From: Mesorhizobium_B sp035998495 | Lineage (GTDB): Bacteria > Pseudomonadota > Alphaproteobacteria > Rhizobiales > Rhizobiaceae | Length of the DNA: 64,000 nt | Assembly (NCBI GenBank): GCA_035998495.1 | Contig: DASYHP010000024.1 | Span: 1 to 64,000 of the forward strand | Reading direction: 5' to 3' | Shown here: piece after piece, positions 37,760 to 46,176 of the stretch | Numbering within the stretch: the stretch's first letter is position 1 | How the letters are laid out: every line of letters starts with the position of its first letter | The notes under the pieces: model-generated | Seen by the model: only the letters and a program-made list of their open reading frames with translations | Databases searched by the model: none | Told to the model about the DNA's origin: nothing | Program-made: the position numbers and the translations under genes

Positions 37760-40183
37760 ATGAACGAGATCGTCCGAGACGTCCAACCCATCCTGGAGAT
37801 CGAAAACCTCTCCATCTCCTTCTTCACCCGCAAGGGCGAGATTCCGGCCGTCATGGACTTCTCCTGCGCGGTGATGCCTGGCGAGGCCATGGGCATTGTC
37901 GGCGAGTCGGGCTGCGGAAAGTCCACGGTCTCGCTCGGCATCATGCGTGACCTTTCGAATGTCGGCAAAATCGTCGGCGGGCGCATCAAGTTCGAAGGCC
38001 GCGACATGGGCGAGCTGAGCGAGGAGGAGCTCAGAAAGATCCGCGGCAACGAGATCGCCATGATCTACCAGGAGCCCATGGCCTCGCTGAACCCGGCCAT
38101 GAAGGTCGGCCGGCAGCTCATGGAAGTGCCGATCCTGCACGACAAGGTTTCCAAGGAGGAGGCCTACACCCGCGCGCTCGAAACGGTGCGCGCCGTGCGC
38201 CTGCCCGACCCCGAGCGCATCATGCGCTCCTATCCGCACCAGCTCTCGGGCGGCCAGCAGCAGCGCATCGTCATCGCCATGGCGCTTCTGTCCAAGCCCA
38301 AGCTGCTGCTGCTGGACGAGCCCACCACGGCGCTCGACGTGACGGTGGAGGCGGGCATCGTCGAGCTCGTGAAGGGGCTCGGCAAGGAGTTCGGCACCTC
38401 CATGATCTTCGTCTCGCACAATCTCGGGCTGATCCTCGAGACCTGCGACAGGATCACAGTGATGTATTCCGGCGAAGCGGTGGAGACGGGCGACATCCGC
38501 GATGTCTTCGACCGGATGCGCCACCCCTATACGCAAGGCCTGTTCCGCTCGATCCCGCTGCCGGGCGCGGACAAGAACGAGCGGCCGCTCGTCGCCATCC
38601 CCGGCCAGTTGCCGCTGCCCCATGAGCGACCCAAAGGCTGCAATTTCGGCCCGCGTTGCCACCACTTCGTGGAAGGGCTCTGCAACGCCGACGAAATCCC
38701 GATGATTCCGGTCGCGGGCCATCAGGGCCACTTCAGCCGCTGCGTGCGCTTCAACGAGATCGACTGGGCCGCGCTGCCACCGGGTGCGGAGAAAAGCCGT
38801 GAGAAGGTCGTGCCCGGCGCGCCAGTGCTCAAGATCGACAGTCTCAAGAAATACTACACGGTCGCCGCCAACGCGATCTTCGGCGGCGGCGAGGCGCGCG
38901 TCGTCAAGGCGAATGAAAGCATCTCCTTCGAAGCGCGCGAAAGCGAGACGGTCGCCATCGTGGGCGAGTCGGGCTGCGGGAAGTCCACGCTCGCCAAGGT
39001 GCTGCTCGGGCTTGAGACGGCCACGTCCGGCTCGGTCACCCTTGGCAACCAGGACATCCAGTCCGCCCCTGTCGAGGAGCGTGACGTCAACACCATCTCC
39101 TCCATCCAGATGGTGTTCCAGAACCCCTTCGACACGCTGAACCCCAGCCACACCGTGGGGTCGCAGATCATCCGCACGCTGGAGAAGTTCGGCGTGGGGA
39201 AGACGGCCGCCGACCGCGAAAAGCGCATGTTCGAGCTGCTCGACCTGGTCAAACTCCCCCGCGCCTTCGCCTCGCGAAAGCCGCGGCAGCTTTCGGGCGG
39301 CCAGAAGCAGCGCATCGGCGTGGCCCGCGCCTTCGCCGGCCAGGCCAAGGTGGTGGTGGCCGACGAGCCGGTCTCGGCGCTTGACGTGTCCGTCCAGGCG
39401 GCCGTGACGGAGCTCCTGATGGAGATCCAGCGCAAGAACAAGACCACCATGCTCTTCATCAGCCACGACCTGAGCGTCGTGCGCTATCTCGCCGACCGCG
39501 TTGTGGTCATGTATCTCGGCCACATCGTGGAGGCGGGCACCACCGACCAGATCTTCGCGCCGCCCTATCATCCCTATACGGAGGCGCTGCTTTCGGCGAT
39601 TCCCATCGCCGACACGCGGGTGACCAAGAAACACATCGTGCTCGAAGGCGACATCCCGTCCGCCATGAACCCGCCGCCCGGCTGCCCCTTCCAGACGCGC
39701 TGCCGCCACAAGCACGAGGTGCCCGATCACCTGTGCGAAACGCAGCTCCCGCCCTTCCGCGATCTGGGCAATGGGCACCGCAGCCTGTGCTGGCTGCCCG
39801 ACGAGGTGCTGGCCCGCATGGAGCCGGTGATCCAGTTCGAGGGCTCCCGCGACGGCGCCGGCCCGCTCGACCCCGTGCCGGCGGACGCGCCGCATGGCGA
39901 CGGCGCGGGCCCCGGCTTCGCCGCGCCTCCGCCGCGGCGCCCGCATGGCAAGCATGCCGATGCGGAAGCGGTCGCGGCCGCCGGCGGCTGGGAAGGCGAG
40001 GGCGCGCGCCCGCACGGCTCGCGGGAAGCGTCGGCTCTCCCCGGCGAATCATCGCCCCACAAGATCATCACCGAAGTGGGCGATGGGCGTCAGGCAGCCA
40101 GCGCGGAAGTCGCGCCGGCCCTGGGCGATGTGCGGCAGGAAGAGGTCGATACGCCCGCGCCCGTCAGCCCTGACAAGCGGTGA
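37760..40183 (+). CDS. Fused dual ATPase of peptide-type ABC transporter (DppD-DppF)
   Basis: Energises the importer; 807 residues with two complete ATPase halves. Half one has Walker A GESGCGKST (about 47), signature LSGGQQQRIVIAMALL (about 162) and Walker B LLLLDEPTTALD. Half two has Walker A GESGCGKST (about 402), signature LSGGQKQRIGVARAFA (about 512) and Walker B DEPVSALD. Each half ends in the oligopeptide-transporter C-terminal domain with cysteines (GCNFGPRC; GCPFQTRC). About 125 extra residues rich in Gly, Ala, Pro, Glu and Arg follow (about 685-807) and have no family counterpart. Confidence 0.92.
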   Translation: MNEIVRDVQPILEIENLSISFFTRKGEIPAVMDFSCAVMPGEAMGIVGESGCGKSTVSLGIMRDLSNVGKIVGGRIKFEGRDMGELSEEELRKIRGNEIAMIYQEPMASLNPAMKVGRQLMEVPILHDKVSKEEAYTRALETVRAVRLPDPERIMRSYPHQLSGGQQQRIVIAMALLSKPKLLLLDEPTTALDVTVEAGIVELVKGLGKEFGTSMIFVSHNLGLILETCDRITVMYSGEAVETGDIRDVFDRMRHPYTQGLFRSIPLPGADKNERPLVAIPGQLPLPHERPKGCNFGPRCHHFVEGLCNADEIPMIPVAGHQGHFSRCVRFNEIDWAALPPGAEKSREKVVPGAPVLKIDSLKKYYTVAANAIFGGGEARVVKANESISFEARESETVAIVGESGCGKSTLAKVLLGLETATSGSVTLGNQDIQSAPVEERDVNTISSIQMVFQNPFDTLNPSHTVGSQIIRTLEKFGVGKTAADREKRMFELLDLVKLPRAFASRKPRQLSGGQKQRIGVARAFAGQAKVVVADEPVSALDVSVQAAVTELLMEIQRKNKTTMLFISHDLSVVRYLADRVVVMYLGHIVEAGTTDQIFAPPYHPYTEALLSAIPIADTRVTKKHIVLEGDIPSAMNPPPGCPFQTRCRHKHEVPDHLCETQLPPFRDLGNGHRSLCWLPDEVLARMEPVIQFEGSRDGAGPLDPVPADAPHGDGAGPGFAAPPPRRPHGKHADAEAVAAAGGWEGEGARPHGSREASALPGESSPHKIITEVGDGRQAASAEVAPALGDVRQEEVDTPAPVSPDKR

Positions 40184-40272
40184 GCGTGCGGCGGGACGCC
40201 CGGCGGACGTGTGGAAAGGCGGGCGGCTTCGCAAGCCCCGCCCCTTCGCGACTTCTCCTCGTGCGGCGGGTC

Positions 40273-40467
40273 TCAGGAGGACGCCTTCTTGAACAACCCC
40301 CTGATGACCACCGTCTCCTGCCGGCGCGCTTGTCTCTCGGCCATCGTCAGCGCCTCGATGGTGAGGTCGAGAACCTCGCACATTCTTTGCGCCTTCGGAT
40401 CATCGCCGCGGAGGACGTCGCGAGCGTTTTCAATGTGTTGCCGGGCGACTGCAAAGTTCGGCGTCAT
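40273..40467 (-). CDS. Small hypothetical protein
   Basis: A protein of 64 residues with mainly helical composition (MTPNFAVARQHIENARDVLR, later CEVLDLTIEALTMAERQARR). GGAG lies eight bases before ATG at 40467. No membrane segment, signal peptide or known domain was seen. It lies alone, convergent with the ABC ATPase gene. The ribosome site and codon use support a real gene. Confidence 0.6.
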   Translation of the reverse strand: MTPNFAVARQHIENARDVLRGDDPKAQRMCEVLDLTIEALTMAERQARRQETVVIRGLFKKASS

Positions 40468-40758
40468 CGTTGGCGCTCCGTAAACCAATTGCCGCGCGAC
40501 GGATGTAATACGGGCAGGGCTGCTCGCGAGCGCGGCACCGTCCGAAAGCGCGCGGCGCGGTAAACGAGCGCTCGCCGAGAACCGTCGAAGTCTAGGTAAA
40601 AGCCGCGGGGGAGGGCGCCGGCGCGCCACGGGCCGACCGGCGCAGGGGAGCGCCGCGCCCATCCGTCTCCTCCCTTGGCCGGGGCCGGGGCCGCGCAGGG
40701 AACCCTTTATGGCGTCAGTCATTGCGTGCCCGTCACCCAAACGCGCGAGGATCTTTCT
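40468..40758. other. Intergenic region between divergent small genes
   Basis: No gene, repeat or strong promoter was recognised in these 291 bases. It should hold the promoters of the small gene at 40467 and of the stress-type protein at 40759. Confidence 0.5.
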
Positions 40759-41256
40759 ATGGCCGATAAGACTGAAAACGCCACGGATAAGCTCTACTCC
40801 ATGATCAAGGACGTGAAGATCGCCATGCTCACGACCGTGGAAAGCGATGGCAAGCTTCACACGCGCCCGATGCGCAACAAGGAAGCCGACGAGAACGGCG
40901 ACCTCTGGTTCTTCGTGGACAAGAACTCCGCCGTTGCCCAGAGCATCCGGGCCAACCCGCGCCTGTCGCTCGGCTTTTCCGATCCGGGCAACGACAACTA
41001 CGCCGTGATCGACGGGTCAGGCGAGATCATCCACGACAAGGCGCTGATCGACGAGAAGTGGACCGACGACCTCAAGGCCTGGTTCCCCGATGGCAAGGAC
41101 GACCCCTCGGTCGCGTTGATCCGGGTGAATCCGGAGCAGGGCGAGTTCTGGGACACGGCCTCCTCCGCGCTCGCCCATGCCGTGGGCTATGTGAAGGCAA
41201 CTTTCGGGGCCGGCAGCGGCTCGGACATGGTGGACAACCGCAAGGTCGCCCTCTGA
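40759..41256 (+). CDS. Pyridoxamine-phosphate-oxidase-fold, general stress protein 26-like
   Basis: A cytoplasmic protein of 165 residues with a split-barrel flavin-binding fold. The pattern VKIAMLTTVESDGKLHTRPM (about 18-37), then GDLWFFVDKNSAVAQSI (about 46-62), LSLGFSDPGNDNYAVIDGSG and the C-terminal NRKVAL matches the general-stress-protein-26 family. FMN or FAD binding is inferred; no substrate is known. ATG at 40759 has GAGG eight bases upstream; the open frame extends to 40675 without family similarity. Confidence 0.87.
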   Translation: MADKTENATDKLYSMIKDVKIAMLTTVESDGKLHTRPMRNKEADENGDLWFFVDKNSAVAQSIRANPRLSLGFSDPGNDNYAVIDGSGEIIHDKALIDEKWTDDLKAWFPDGKDDPSVALIRVNPEQGEFWDTASSALAHAVGYVKATFGAGSGSDMVDNRKVAL

Positions 41257-41405
41257 CCTGACGGCCCAGGCGCCACGGCGCCCTCGATCGGTCGGGACGA
41301 TGCTGCGGCTCTCGACCGACCCCAAACGGCGAGAAGCTTGAACGAGCCGCTTGGGATCCGCGCCGGCTTTCCCATATGGTTGGCGAGAGGCGATGGGAGG
41401 CGGCG

Positions 41406-41714
41406 ATGCGCGCTTTGGCTTTCGGACTGGTGATCGCGCTCGGTGCGCCGGGTGGGCAGGCTGCGGCGGTCGACCTGCTGGGCGGGACGCGCATCCAGCC
41501 GAGCCTCCAGACGCAGCGAAACCTGCAGGCAGGGCAGCGGCAGGCGGTCGAGAACAGGCTCCAGCGCCAGCTCTATCAGGCCGAGCAGCGCATCATCCGG
41601 GAGATCGACCGGCAAGCCACCCGGCCCGTGGAGCCGCCTCCCGTTCCCGAGTTCGTTCCGAGTTGCCGCGGGTCGATCAGCGGCACCGCCAATGTGCCGC
41701 TCCGCTGCCGTTGA
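41406..41714 (+). CDS. Small secreted protein of unknown function
   Basis: A protein of 102 residues with a signal peptide (MRALAFGLVIALGAPGGQAAA). The mature part is Gln/Arg-rich and probably helical (QTQRNLQAGQRQAVENRLQR) and ends in a Pro-rich segment with two cysteines, SCRGSISGTANVPLRCR, likely a disulfide loop. A strong GGGAGG precedes ATG at 41406. No family was recognised. It ends 120 bases before the operator of the pyrimidine operon. Confidence 0.7.
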   Translation: MRALAFGLVIALGAPGGQAAAVDLLGGTRIQPSLQTQRNLQAGQRQAVENRLQRQLYQAEQRIIREIDRQATRPVEPPPVPEFVPSCRGSISGTANVPLRCR

Positions 41715-41833
41715 AGGGGCTTGCGGTTCCAACGGGCGCCAGGCCCACCGAGTGCGCTCGGATGCAGGCCGGTTCGAATAAATTGACTTGCACTGTCATG
41801 TTTATGCTGGTCAGACAACGGCTTAGCTGAATT

Positions 41834-41849
41834 TTGACCAGTTGATAAA
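41834..41849. promoter_or_regulatory. RutR-like operator upstream of preT
   Basis: TTGACCAGTTGATAAA matches the RutR consensus TTGACCA-N2-TGGTCAA at 12 of 14 specified positions; the left half is perfect. It lies 50 bases before the preT start codon. A rutR-like gene is in the same cluster. Confidence 0.7.
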
Positions 41850-41899
41850 AACTTCGCCTGTGCTAGCCTTGGCCTCCATCTGGTGTGTGGGAGGCCAAG

Positions 41900-43255
41900 A
41901 TGACGGACGCGCAGTTCAGGGAGGGCATCGTCGCCGGGCGGCTTGAGCCGCAGGCCTATGAGCGCAACTTCGCTGACCTCCATCCGCCGCTCGACGTCCA
42001 CGAGGCGCTGGTGGAAAGCGACCGCTGCTATTTCTGCTACGACGCGCCCTGCATGCAGGCCTGCCCGACCACGATCGACATTCCGCTCTTCATCCGCGAG
42101 ATCGGCACGGGCAACCCGCTGGGCGCGGCGAAGACCATCTTCGACCAGAACATTTTCGGGGGCATGTGCGCCCGCGTCTGCCCCACCGAGACGCTGTGCG
42201 AAGAGGCCTGCGTGCGCGAGACGGCCGAGGGCAAGCCGGTGCGCATCGGCCTGCTCCAGCGCTACGCCACCGACGCCGCCATGCGCGAGAACCGCCAGTT
42301 CTACGCCCGCGCGCCGTCCACGGGGAAGAAGGTGGCGGTGGTCGGCGCGGGGCCGGCCGGCCTCGCCTGCGCACACCGGCTTTCGGTGCACGGCCATGAC
42401 GTGGTCGTCTTCGAGGCGCGGAAAAAGCCGGGCGGGCTCAATGAATACGGCATCGCCGCCTACAAGACGCCGGGCGGCTTCGCCCAGGCCGAGGTCGACT
42501 ACGTGCTCGCCATCGGCGGCATTGAGGTCCGCGAGGGCCAGGGGCTCGGCCGTGACTTCTCGCTCCACGACCTGCAGGACAATTTCGACGCCGTGTTTCT
42601 CGGCATGGGGCTTGCCGGCGTCAACGCGCTGCGCGCCGAAGGCGAGGATGTTCGCGATGTGGAGAATGCCGTCGACTTCATCGCCGCGCTCCGCCAGGCC
42701 TCCGACCTCGCCAGCCTGGTGATCGGCCGGCGCGTCGTGGTGATCGGCGGCGGCATGACGGCCGTCGACGCGGCCGTCCAGGCCAAGCTTCTGGGCGCGG
42801 AGGAGGTCACCATCGCTTATCGCCGCGGGCGCGAAAGCATGAACGCCTCGGCCTATGAGCAGGATCTCGCGGCGTCCAAGGGCGTGATGATCCGCCACTG
42901 GCTCCAGCCGCGCCGGGTGCTGGTCGAGGACGGCAAGCTGCGCGGCATCGAGCTTGAGCGCACCGCGAGCCGCGACGGCAGCCTCGTCGGCACGGGCGAG
43001 ATCGTCACCATCCCCGCCGACCAGATCTTCAAGGCCATCGGCCAAAGCCTCGACCCGCGCCCGCTCAACGGCTCTGGTCCTGCATTGCTCGATATTCAGG
43101 GCGGCCGCATCCAGGTGGACGGTGAAGGCCGCACTTCGCTCAAAGGCGTCTGGGCCGGCGGCGACTGCGTGGGCGTGGGCGAAGACCTGACCGTTTCCGC
43201 CGTGGCGCAGGGCAGGGATGCCGCCGAAAGCATTCATCGGATGCTCAGCGCGTAA
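41900..43255 (+). CDS. preT: NAD-dependent dihydropyrimidine dehydrogenase, PreT subunit
   Basis: The electron-transfer subunit of the dehydrogenase that reduces uracil and thymine to dihydropyrimidines, 451 residues. N-terminal iron-sulfur cysteines are in CYFCYDAPCMQACPTTIDIP (about 39-58) and CARVCPTETLCEEACV (about 86-101). Then come an FAD motif VAVVGAGPAGLACAHRL (about 145) and an NAD(P) motif VVVIGGGMTAVDAA (about 278). ATG at 41900 has GGGAGG six bases upstream. The next gene, preA, starts 12 bases after the stop codon. Confidence 0.94.
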   Translation: MTDAQFREGIVAGRLEPQAYERNFADLHPPLDVHEALVESDRCYFCYDAPCMQACPTTIDIPLFIREIGTGNPLGAAKTIFDQNIFGGMCARVCPTETLCEEACVRETAEGKPVRIGLLQRYATDAAMRENRQFYARAPSTGKKVAVVGAGPAGLACAHRLSVHGHDVVVFEARKKPGGLNEYGIAAYKTPGGFAQAEVDYVLAIGGIEVREGQGLGRDFSLHDLQDNFDAVFLGMGLAGVNALRAEGEDVRDVENAVDFIAALRQASDLASLVIGRRVVVIGGGMTAVDAAVQAKLLGAEEVTIAYRRGRESMNASAYEQDLAASKGVMIRHWLQPRRVLVEDGKLRGIELERTASRDGSLVGTGEIVTIPADQIFKAIGQSLDPRPLNGSGPALLDIQGGRIQVDGEGRTSLKGVWAGGDCVGVGEDLTVSAVAQGRDAAESIHRMLSA

Positions 43256-43267
43256 GGGAGGACGAAG

Positions 43268-44599
43268 ATGGCCGATCTCCGCAACAATTTCGTGGGCATC
43301 AAGTCGCCCAACCCGTTCTGGCTGGCCTCGGCCCCGCCGACCGACAAGCTCTACAACGTGGTGCGCGCGTTCAAGGCGGGATGGGGCGGCGTGGTGTGGA
43401 AGACGCTGGGCGAGGACCCGCCGATCGTCAACGTCAACGGCCCGCGCTACGGCGCGATCTGGGGCGCGGACCGCCGGCTGCTCGGCCTCAACAATATCGA
43501 GCTCATCACCGACCGCTCGCTCCAGGTGAACCTGCAGGAGATGAAGCAGGTCAAGCGCGACTTTCCTGACCGCGCGCTGATCGCCTCCATCATGGTGCCC
43601 TGCGAGGAGCAAGCCTGGAAGGCCATCCTGCCGCTCGTCGAGGAGACCGGCGCGGACGGCATCGAGCTCAATTTCGGATGCCCACACGGCATGAGCGAGC
43701 GCGGCATGGGCTCGGCCGTGGGCCAGGTGCCCGAATACATCGAAATGGTCGCGCGCTGGTGCAAGCAGAGCACGCGCATGCCCGTGATCGTGAAGCTGAC
43801 GCCCAACATCACGGACATCCGCTATCCCGCGCGCGCCGCCAAGCGCGGTGGGGCGGACGCCGTGTCGCTCATCAACACGATCTCCTCCATCACGGCCGTC
43901 AACCTCGACACCTTCTCGCCCGAGCCTTCCATTGACGGCAAAGGTTCTCACGGCGGCTATTGTGGGCCGGCGGTGAAGCCCATCGCGCTCAACATGGTGG
44001 CCGAGATCGCACGCGACCCCGAAACGCGCGGACTGCCCATCTCCGGCATCGGCGGCGTCACCACCTGGCGGGATGCCGCCGAGTTCCTGGCGCTGGGCGC
44101 AGGCAATGTGCAGGTCTGCACGGCGGCGATGACCTATGGCTTCAAGATCGTCCAGGAAATGATCGCCGGCCTGTCGAACTGGATGGACGAGAAGGGCCAC
44201 CGCACGCTCGACGGCTTTTCCGGCCGCGCTGTGCCCAACGTGACGGACTGGCAGTATCTCAACCTCAACTACGTCACGAAGGCCTTTATCCACCAGGATC
44301 TCTGCATCAAATGCGGCCGCTGCCACATCGCCTGCGAGGACACGTCCCACCAGGCGATCACCAACATGGTTGACGGGAAACGCCACTTCGAAGTGATCGA
44401 AGATGAGTGCGTGGGCTGCAATCTCTGCGTCAATGTCTGCCCCGTGGAGAACTGCATCACCATGGAGCAGCTCGCGCCCGGCGAGGTCGACCTGCGCACC
44501 GGTCAGGTGGTGAAGCCCACCTATGCCAACTGGACGCAGCACCCCAACAACCCGACGCACGAAAAGCCGCCCGTCCAGGTGCCCGAACCGGCGGAGTGA
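43268..44599 (+). CDS. preA: NAD-dependent dihydropyrimidine dehydrogenase, PreA subunit
   Basis: The catalytic FMN subunit, 443 residues. The N-terminal dihydroorotate-dehydrogenase-like barrel has FWLASAPPTDKLYNVVRAF (about 18-36), the substrate region ELNFGCPHGMSERGMGSAVG (about 134-153), NTISSITAVNLDTFSPEPS, and GIGGVTTWRDAAEFLALGA. The C-terminus carries two 4Fe-4S ferredoxin motifs, CIKCGRCHIACEDTSHQ (about 346) and CVGCNLCVNVCPVENC (about 381). Together with PreT it does the first step of reductive uracil/thymine breakdown. Confidence 0.95.
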   Translation: MADLRNNFVGIKSPNPFWLASAPPTDKLYNVVRAFKAGWGGVVWKTLGEDPPIVNVNGPRYGAIWGADRRLLGLNNIELITDRSLQVNLQEMKQVKRDFPDRALIASIMVPCEEQAWKAILPLVEETGADGIELNFGCPHGMSERGMGSAVGQVPEYIEMVARWCKQSTRMPVIVKLTPNITDIRYPARAAKRGGADAVSLINTISSITAVNLDTFSPEPSIDGKGSHGGYCGPAVKPIALNMVAEIARDPETRGLPISGIGGVTTWRDAAEFLALGAGNVQVCTAAMTYGFKIVQEMIAGLSNWMDEKGHRTLDGFSGRAVPNVTDWQYLNLNYVTKAFIHQDLCIKCGRCHIACEDTSHQAITNMVDGKRHFEVIEDECVGCNLCVNVCPVENCITMEQLAPGEVDLRTGQVVKPTYANWTQHPNNPTHEKPPVQVPEPAE

Positions 44600-44631
44600 A
44601 AGGACCAGCAGAAGAAGAGTTCGGAGGCGGT

Positions 44632-45028
44632 CTAACTCTGCAGCTTCGGCACGTAGAGCACACCCGGCAGGTTCTCGAAATGCCCGTCGCAGGTGAGAAG
44701 ATCAGCGCCATGTGCTCGCGCCGTTGCGTAGATGATCGAGTCGGCGGTCGCGAGCTTGTGGGCACGTCCGAGTTCGGCTGAAAGCAGCGCCAGCTCACTG
44801 CTGAACGGGATCACCAGGCATTTGCCGGCATATCTGAGCACGCGTCGGCGCTCTTCGGCTCCCGCTTCCCGCAACAGCCACTTTTTCCCGCAACAGCCAC
44901 TTTGCGAGTTCGTGCTGAACGATCGTAGGAACAACACATTGCTCCCTGCTGGGAAACCGGCTGAGAAGCTGAGGCCCTTTGCCCTTCACGAACGCCTCGA
45001 TCGAAGCTGAGGTGTCAACGACCCGCAC
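44632..45028 (-). pseudogene. VapC-type PIN-domain toxin, frameshifted by 19-bp duplication
   Basis: The PIN-domain ribonuclease toxin of a VapBC module. The first part reads GTG-initiated MRVVDTSASIEAFVKGKG, with the conserved Asp near residue 5 and the VQHELAKWLLRE acidic site. The second part, in another frame, reads WLLREAGAEERRRVLRYAGK through ATADSIIYATARAHGADLL, with the remaining Asp residues. The break is a perfect 19-bp tandem duplication (44866-44903). Removing one copy restores a continuous 125-residue PIN protein with all acidic residues. The start lies just after the antitoxin stop codon. Confidence 0.9.
44866..44903. repeat. 19-bp perfect tandem duplication inside the vapC-like gene
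   Basis: TTCCCGCAACAGCCACTTT occurs at 44866-44884 and again, without a gap, at 44885-44903. Nineteen is not a multiple of three, so it shifts the toxin frame. Confidence 0.97.
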
Positions 45029-45031
45029 GGC

Positions 45032-45244
45032 TCAATGGCGGTCGTTGCGGTCGCGATAGCCGATCGGATCCGCATCCGGCAGGATTCCAAGCAGCTCCTG
45101 AAACTCGGGAACGCGCACGAGTACGACGCTATTCCCTTCGGGGACGAACGCGAGCTCTTGGCCCGGCTTCCACCCCAGAGCTTCGCGGACCGATTCAGGG
45201 ATCGTGATCTGCCCCTCAGGCGAAATGACGGTCCTGTCTGACAT
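45032..45244 (-). CDS. VapB-type AbrB-fold antitoxin
   Basis: An antitoxin of 70 residues with an AbrB/SpoVT DNA-binding fold (VISPEGQITIPESVREALGW, about 6-25), followed by the Pro/Asp-rich tail that would neutralise the toxin. It ends three bases before the GTG start of the broken PIN toxin. In VapBC modules this protein also represses the operon. ATG at 45244 gives a standard start; an in-frame ATG at 45253 is possible. Confidence 0.88.
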   Translation of the reverse strand: MSDRTVISPEGQITIPESVREALGWKPGQELAFVPEGNSVVLVRVPEFQELLGILPDADPIGYRDRNDRH

Positions 45245-45335
45245 CGCTCTCATTCCCTTCAGCGCCGGTAAGGGATACAGCCGGAACATAGGCGAGGCGC
45301 CTCCAGCGCGGAAGGGGAGGTTGGCGTACCTGCCG

Positions 45336-45965
45336 CTACCTCGTACGCAGCCCTTCCGCGAACAGCGCCTCCAGAAACCGCGCCGCCGCCTCGAACCGTT
45401 CCTCATCGCTCCATTCCGGCCCGAGCACCGCTCGCACCTGGGCGTCGAAATCGGCATAATGCTGGGTCGTGGCCCAGACGGAGAAGATCAGGTGGCGCGG
45501 GTCGGCCGCGCGCAGTCTGCCTTGCGCCATCCAGCGTTCCAGGAGCATGGCTTTGTCGTCCACCAGTTCCTTCAGCTCGCCTTCGAGGAGCGGCATGATG
45601 CGCGGCGCGCCGGCGAGGATCTCGCCCGCGAACAGCCGGCTCTCGCGAGGATAGTCGCGCGACATCTCCAGCTTGCGCCGCACATAGGCGCGGATTTCTT
45701 GAAGCGGATCGCCCTGGGGGTCGAGCGCCCGCAAAGGCTCCAGCCAGCGGTCGAGCAGCCGCTCGATGAGCGCCGTGTAGATGTCGTCCTTGCCGCGGAA
45801 GTAATAGAGCAGGTTGGGCTTGGACATGCCCGCGGCCTGGGCGATCCGGTCGAGCGTCGCGCCGCCGAAGCCGTGGGCCGAAAAGACGTCGAGCGCCGCC
45901 TCCAGGATGCGCTCGCGCTTCTCCTGCTGGATCCTCGTCGGCGGCTTGGGTGAAATCGCATCCAT
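45336..45965 (-). CDS. rutR: RutR-like TetR-family regulator of pyrimidine catabolism
   Basis: A TetR/AcrR repressor of 209 residues. The N-terminal helix-turn-helix spans about 15-62 (ILEAALDVFSAHGFGGATLD, then AAGMSKPNLLYYFRGKDDIY). The C-terminal part (about 85-205), with LFSVWATTQHYADFDAQV, matches the YcdC/RutR ligand-binding domain, which in E. coli binds uracil. The gene is divergent from the aminotransferase gene, and two RutR-like operators flank the locus. The symbol rests on family and context; ligand binding is inferred. Confidence 0.82.
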   Translation of the reverse strand: MDAISPKPPTRIQQEKRERILEAALDVFSAHGFGGATLDRIAQAAGMSKPNLLYYFRGKDDIYTALIERLLDRWLEPLRALDPQGDPLQEIRAYVRRKLEMSRDYPRESRLFAGEILAGAPRIMPLLEGELKELVDDKAMLLERWMAQGRLRAADPRHLIFSVWATTQHYADFDAQVRAVLGPEWSDEERFEAAARFLEALFAEGLRTR

Positions 45966-46079
45966 CTGCGGCTCAGCGCCCGCACCGCGTGGCGCAACAA
46001 CAACGTCCGGCTGGCGCGCCCGCGAAGAAGATCATTCGGCTACCCATGCCTTGACCGCGTCCGGGGCGGTGCTACGCTT

Positions 46080-46095
46080 TGAACCAACTGGTCAA
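46080..46095. promoter_or_regulatory. RutR-like operator in the rutR-aminotransferase intergenic region
   Basis: TGAACCAACTGGTCAA matches TTGACCA-N2-TGGTCAA at 12 of 14 specified positions; here the right half is perfect. It is nested in a second inverted repeat, TGCTACGC (46070-46077) and GCGTAGCA (46101-46108). It could control both divergent genes. Confidence 0.7.
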
Positions 46096-46176
46096 AAATG
46101 GCGTAGCATGGGCTGTTCCGCGGCCCAAGCCTCCGGCGTTCGCCGCCGCTAAAGAATCTCAGGGAGCCGAGCCGCC

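Noticed and set aside
40211..40250. Possible terminator after the fused ABC ATPase gene
   Set aside because: The G+C-rich stem has unpaired bases and no T-run.
41290..41325. Hairpin GGTCGG/CCGACC after the stress-type protein gene
   Set aside because: Only six paired bases with a long loop and no T-run.
41783..41866. Sigma-70 promoter for preTA (TTGACT at 41783 or TTGACC at 41834, TGCTAG at 41861)
   Set aside because: Spacer lengths (about 14 or 21 bases to plausible -10 boxes) do not fit a standard promoter, so no call was made.
41576..44560. Minus-strand open frame of 994 codons across preT and preA
   Set aside because: It is fully antisense to two well-defined enzymes, with no motifs of its own.
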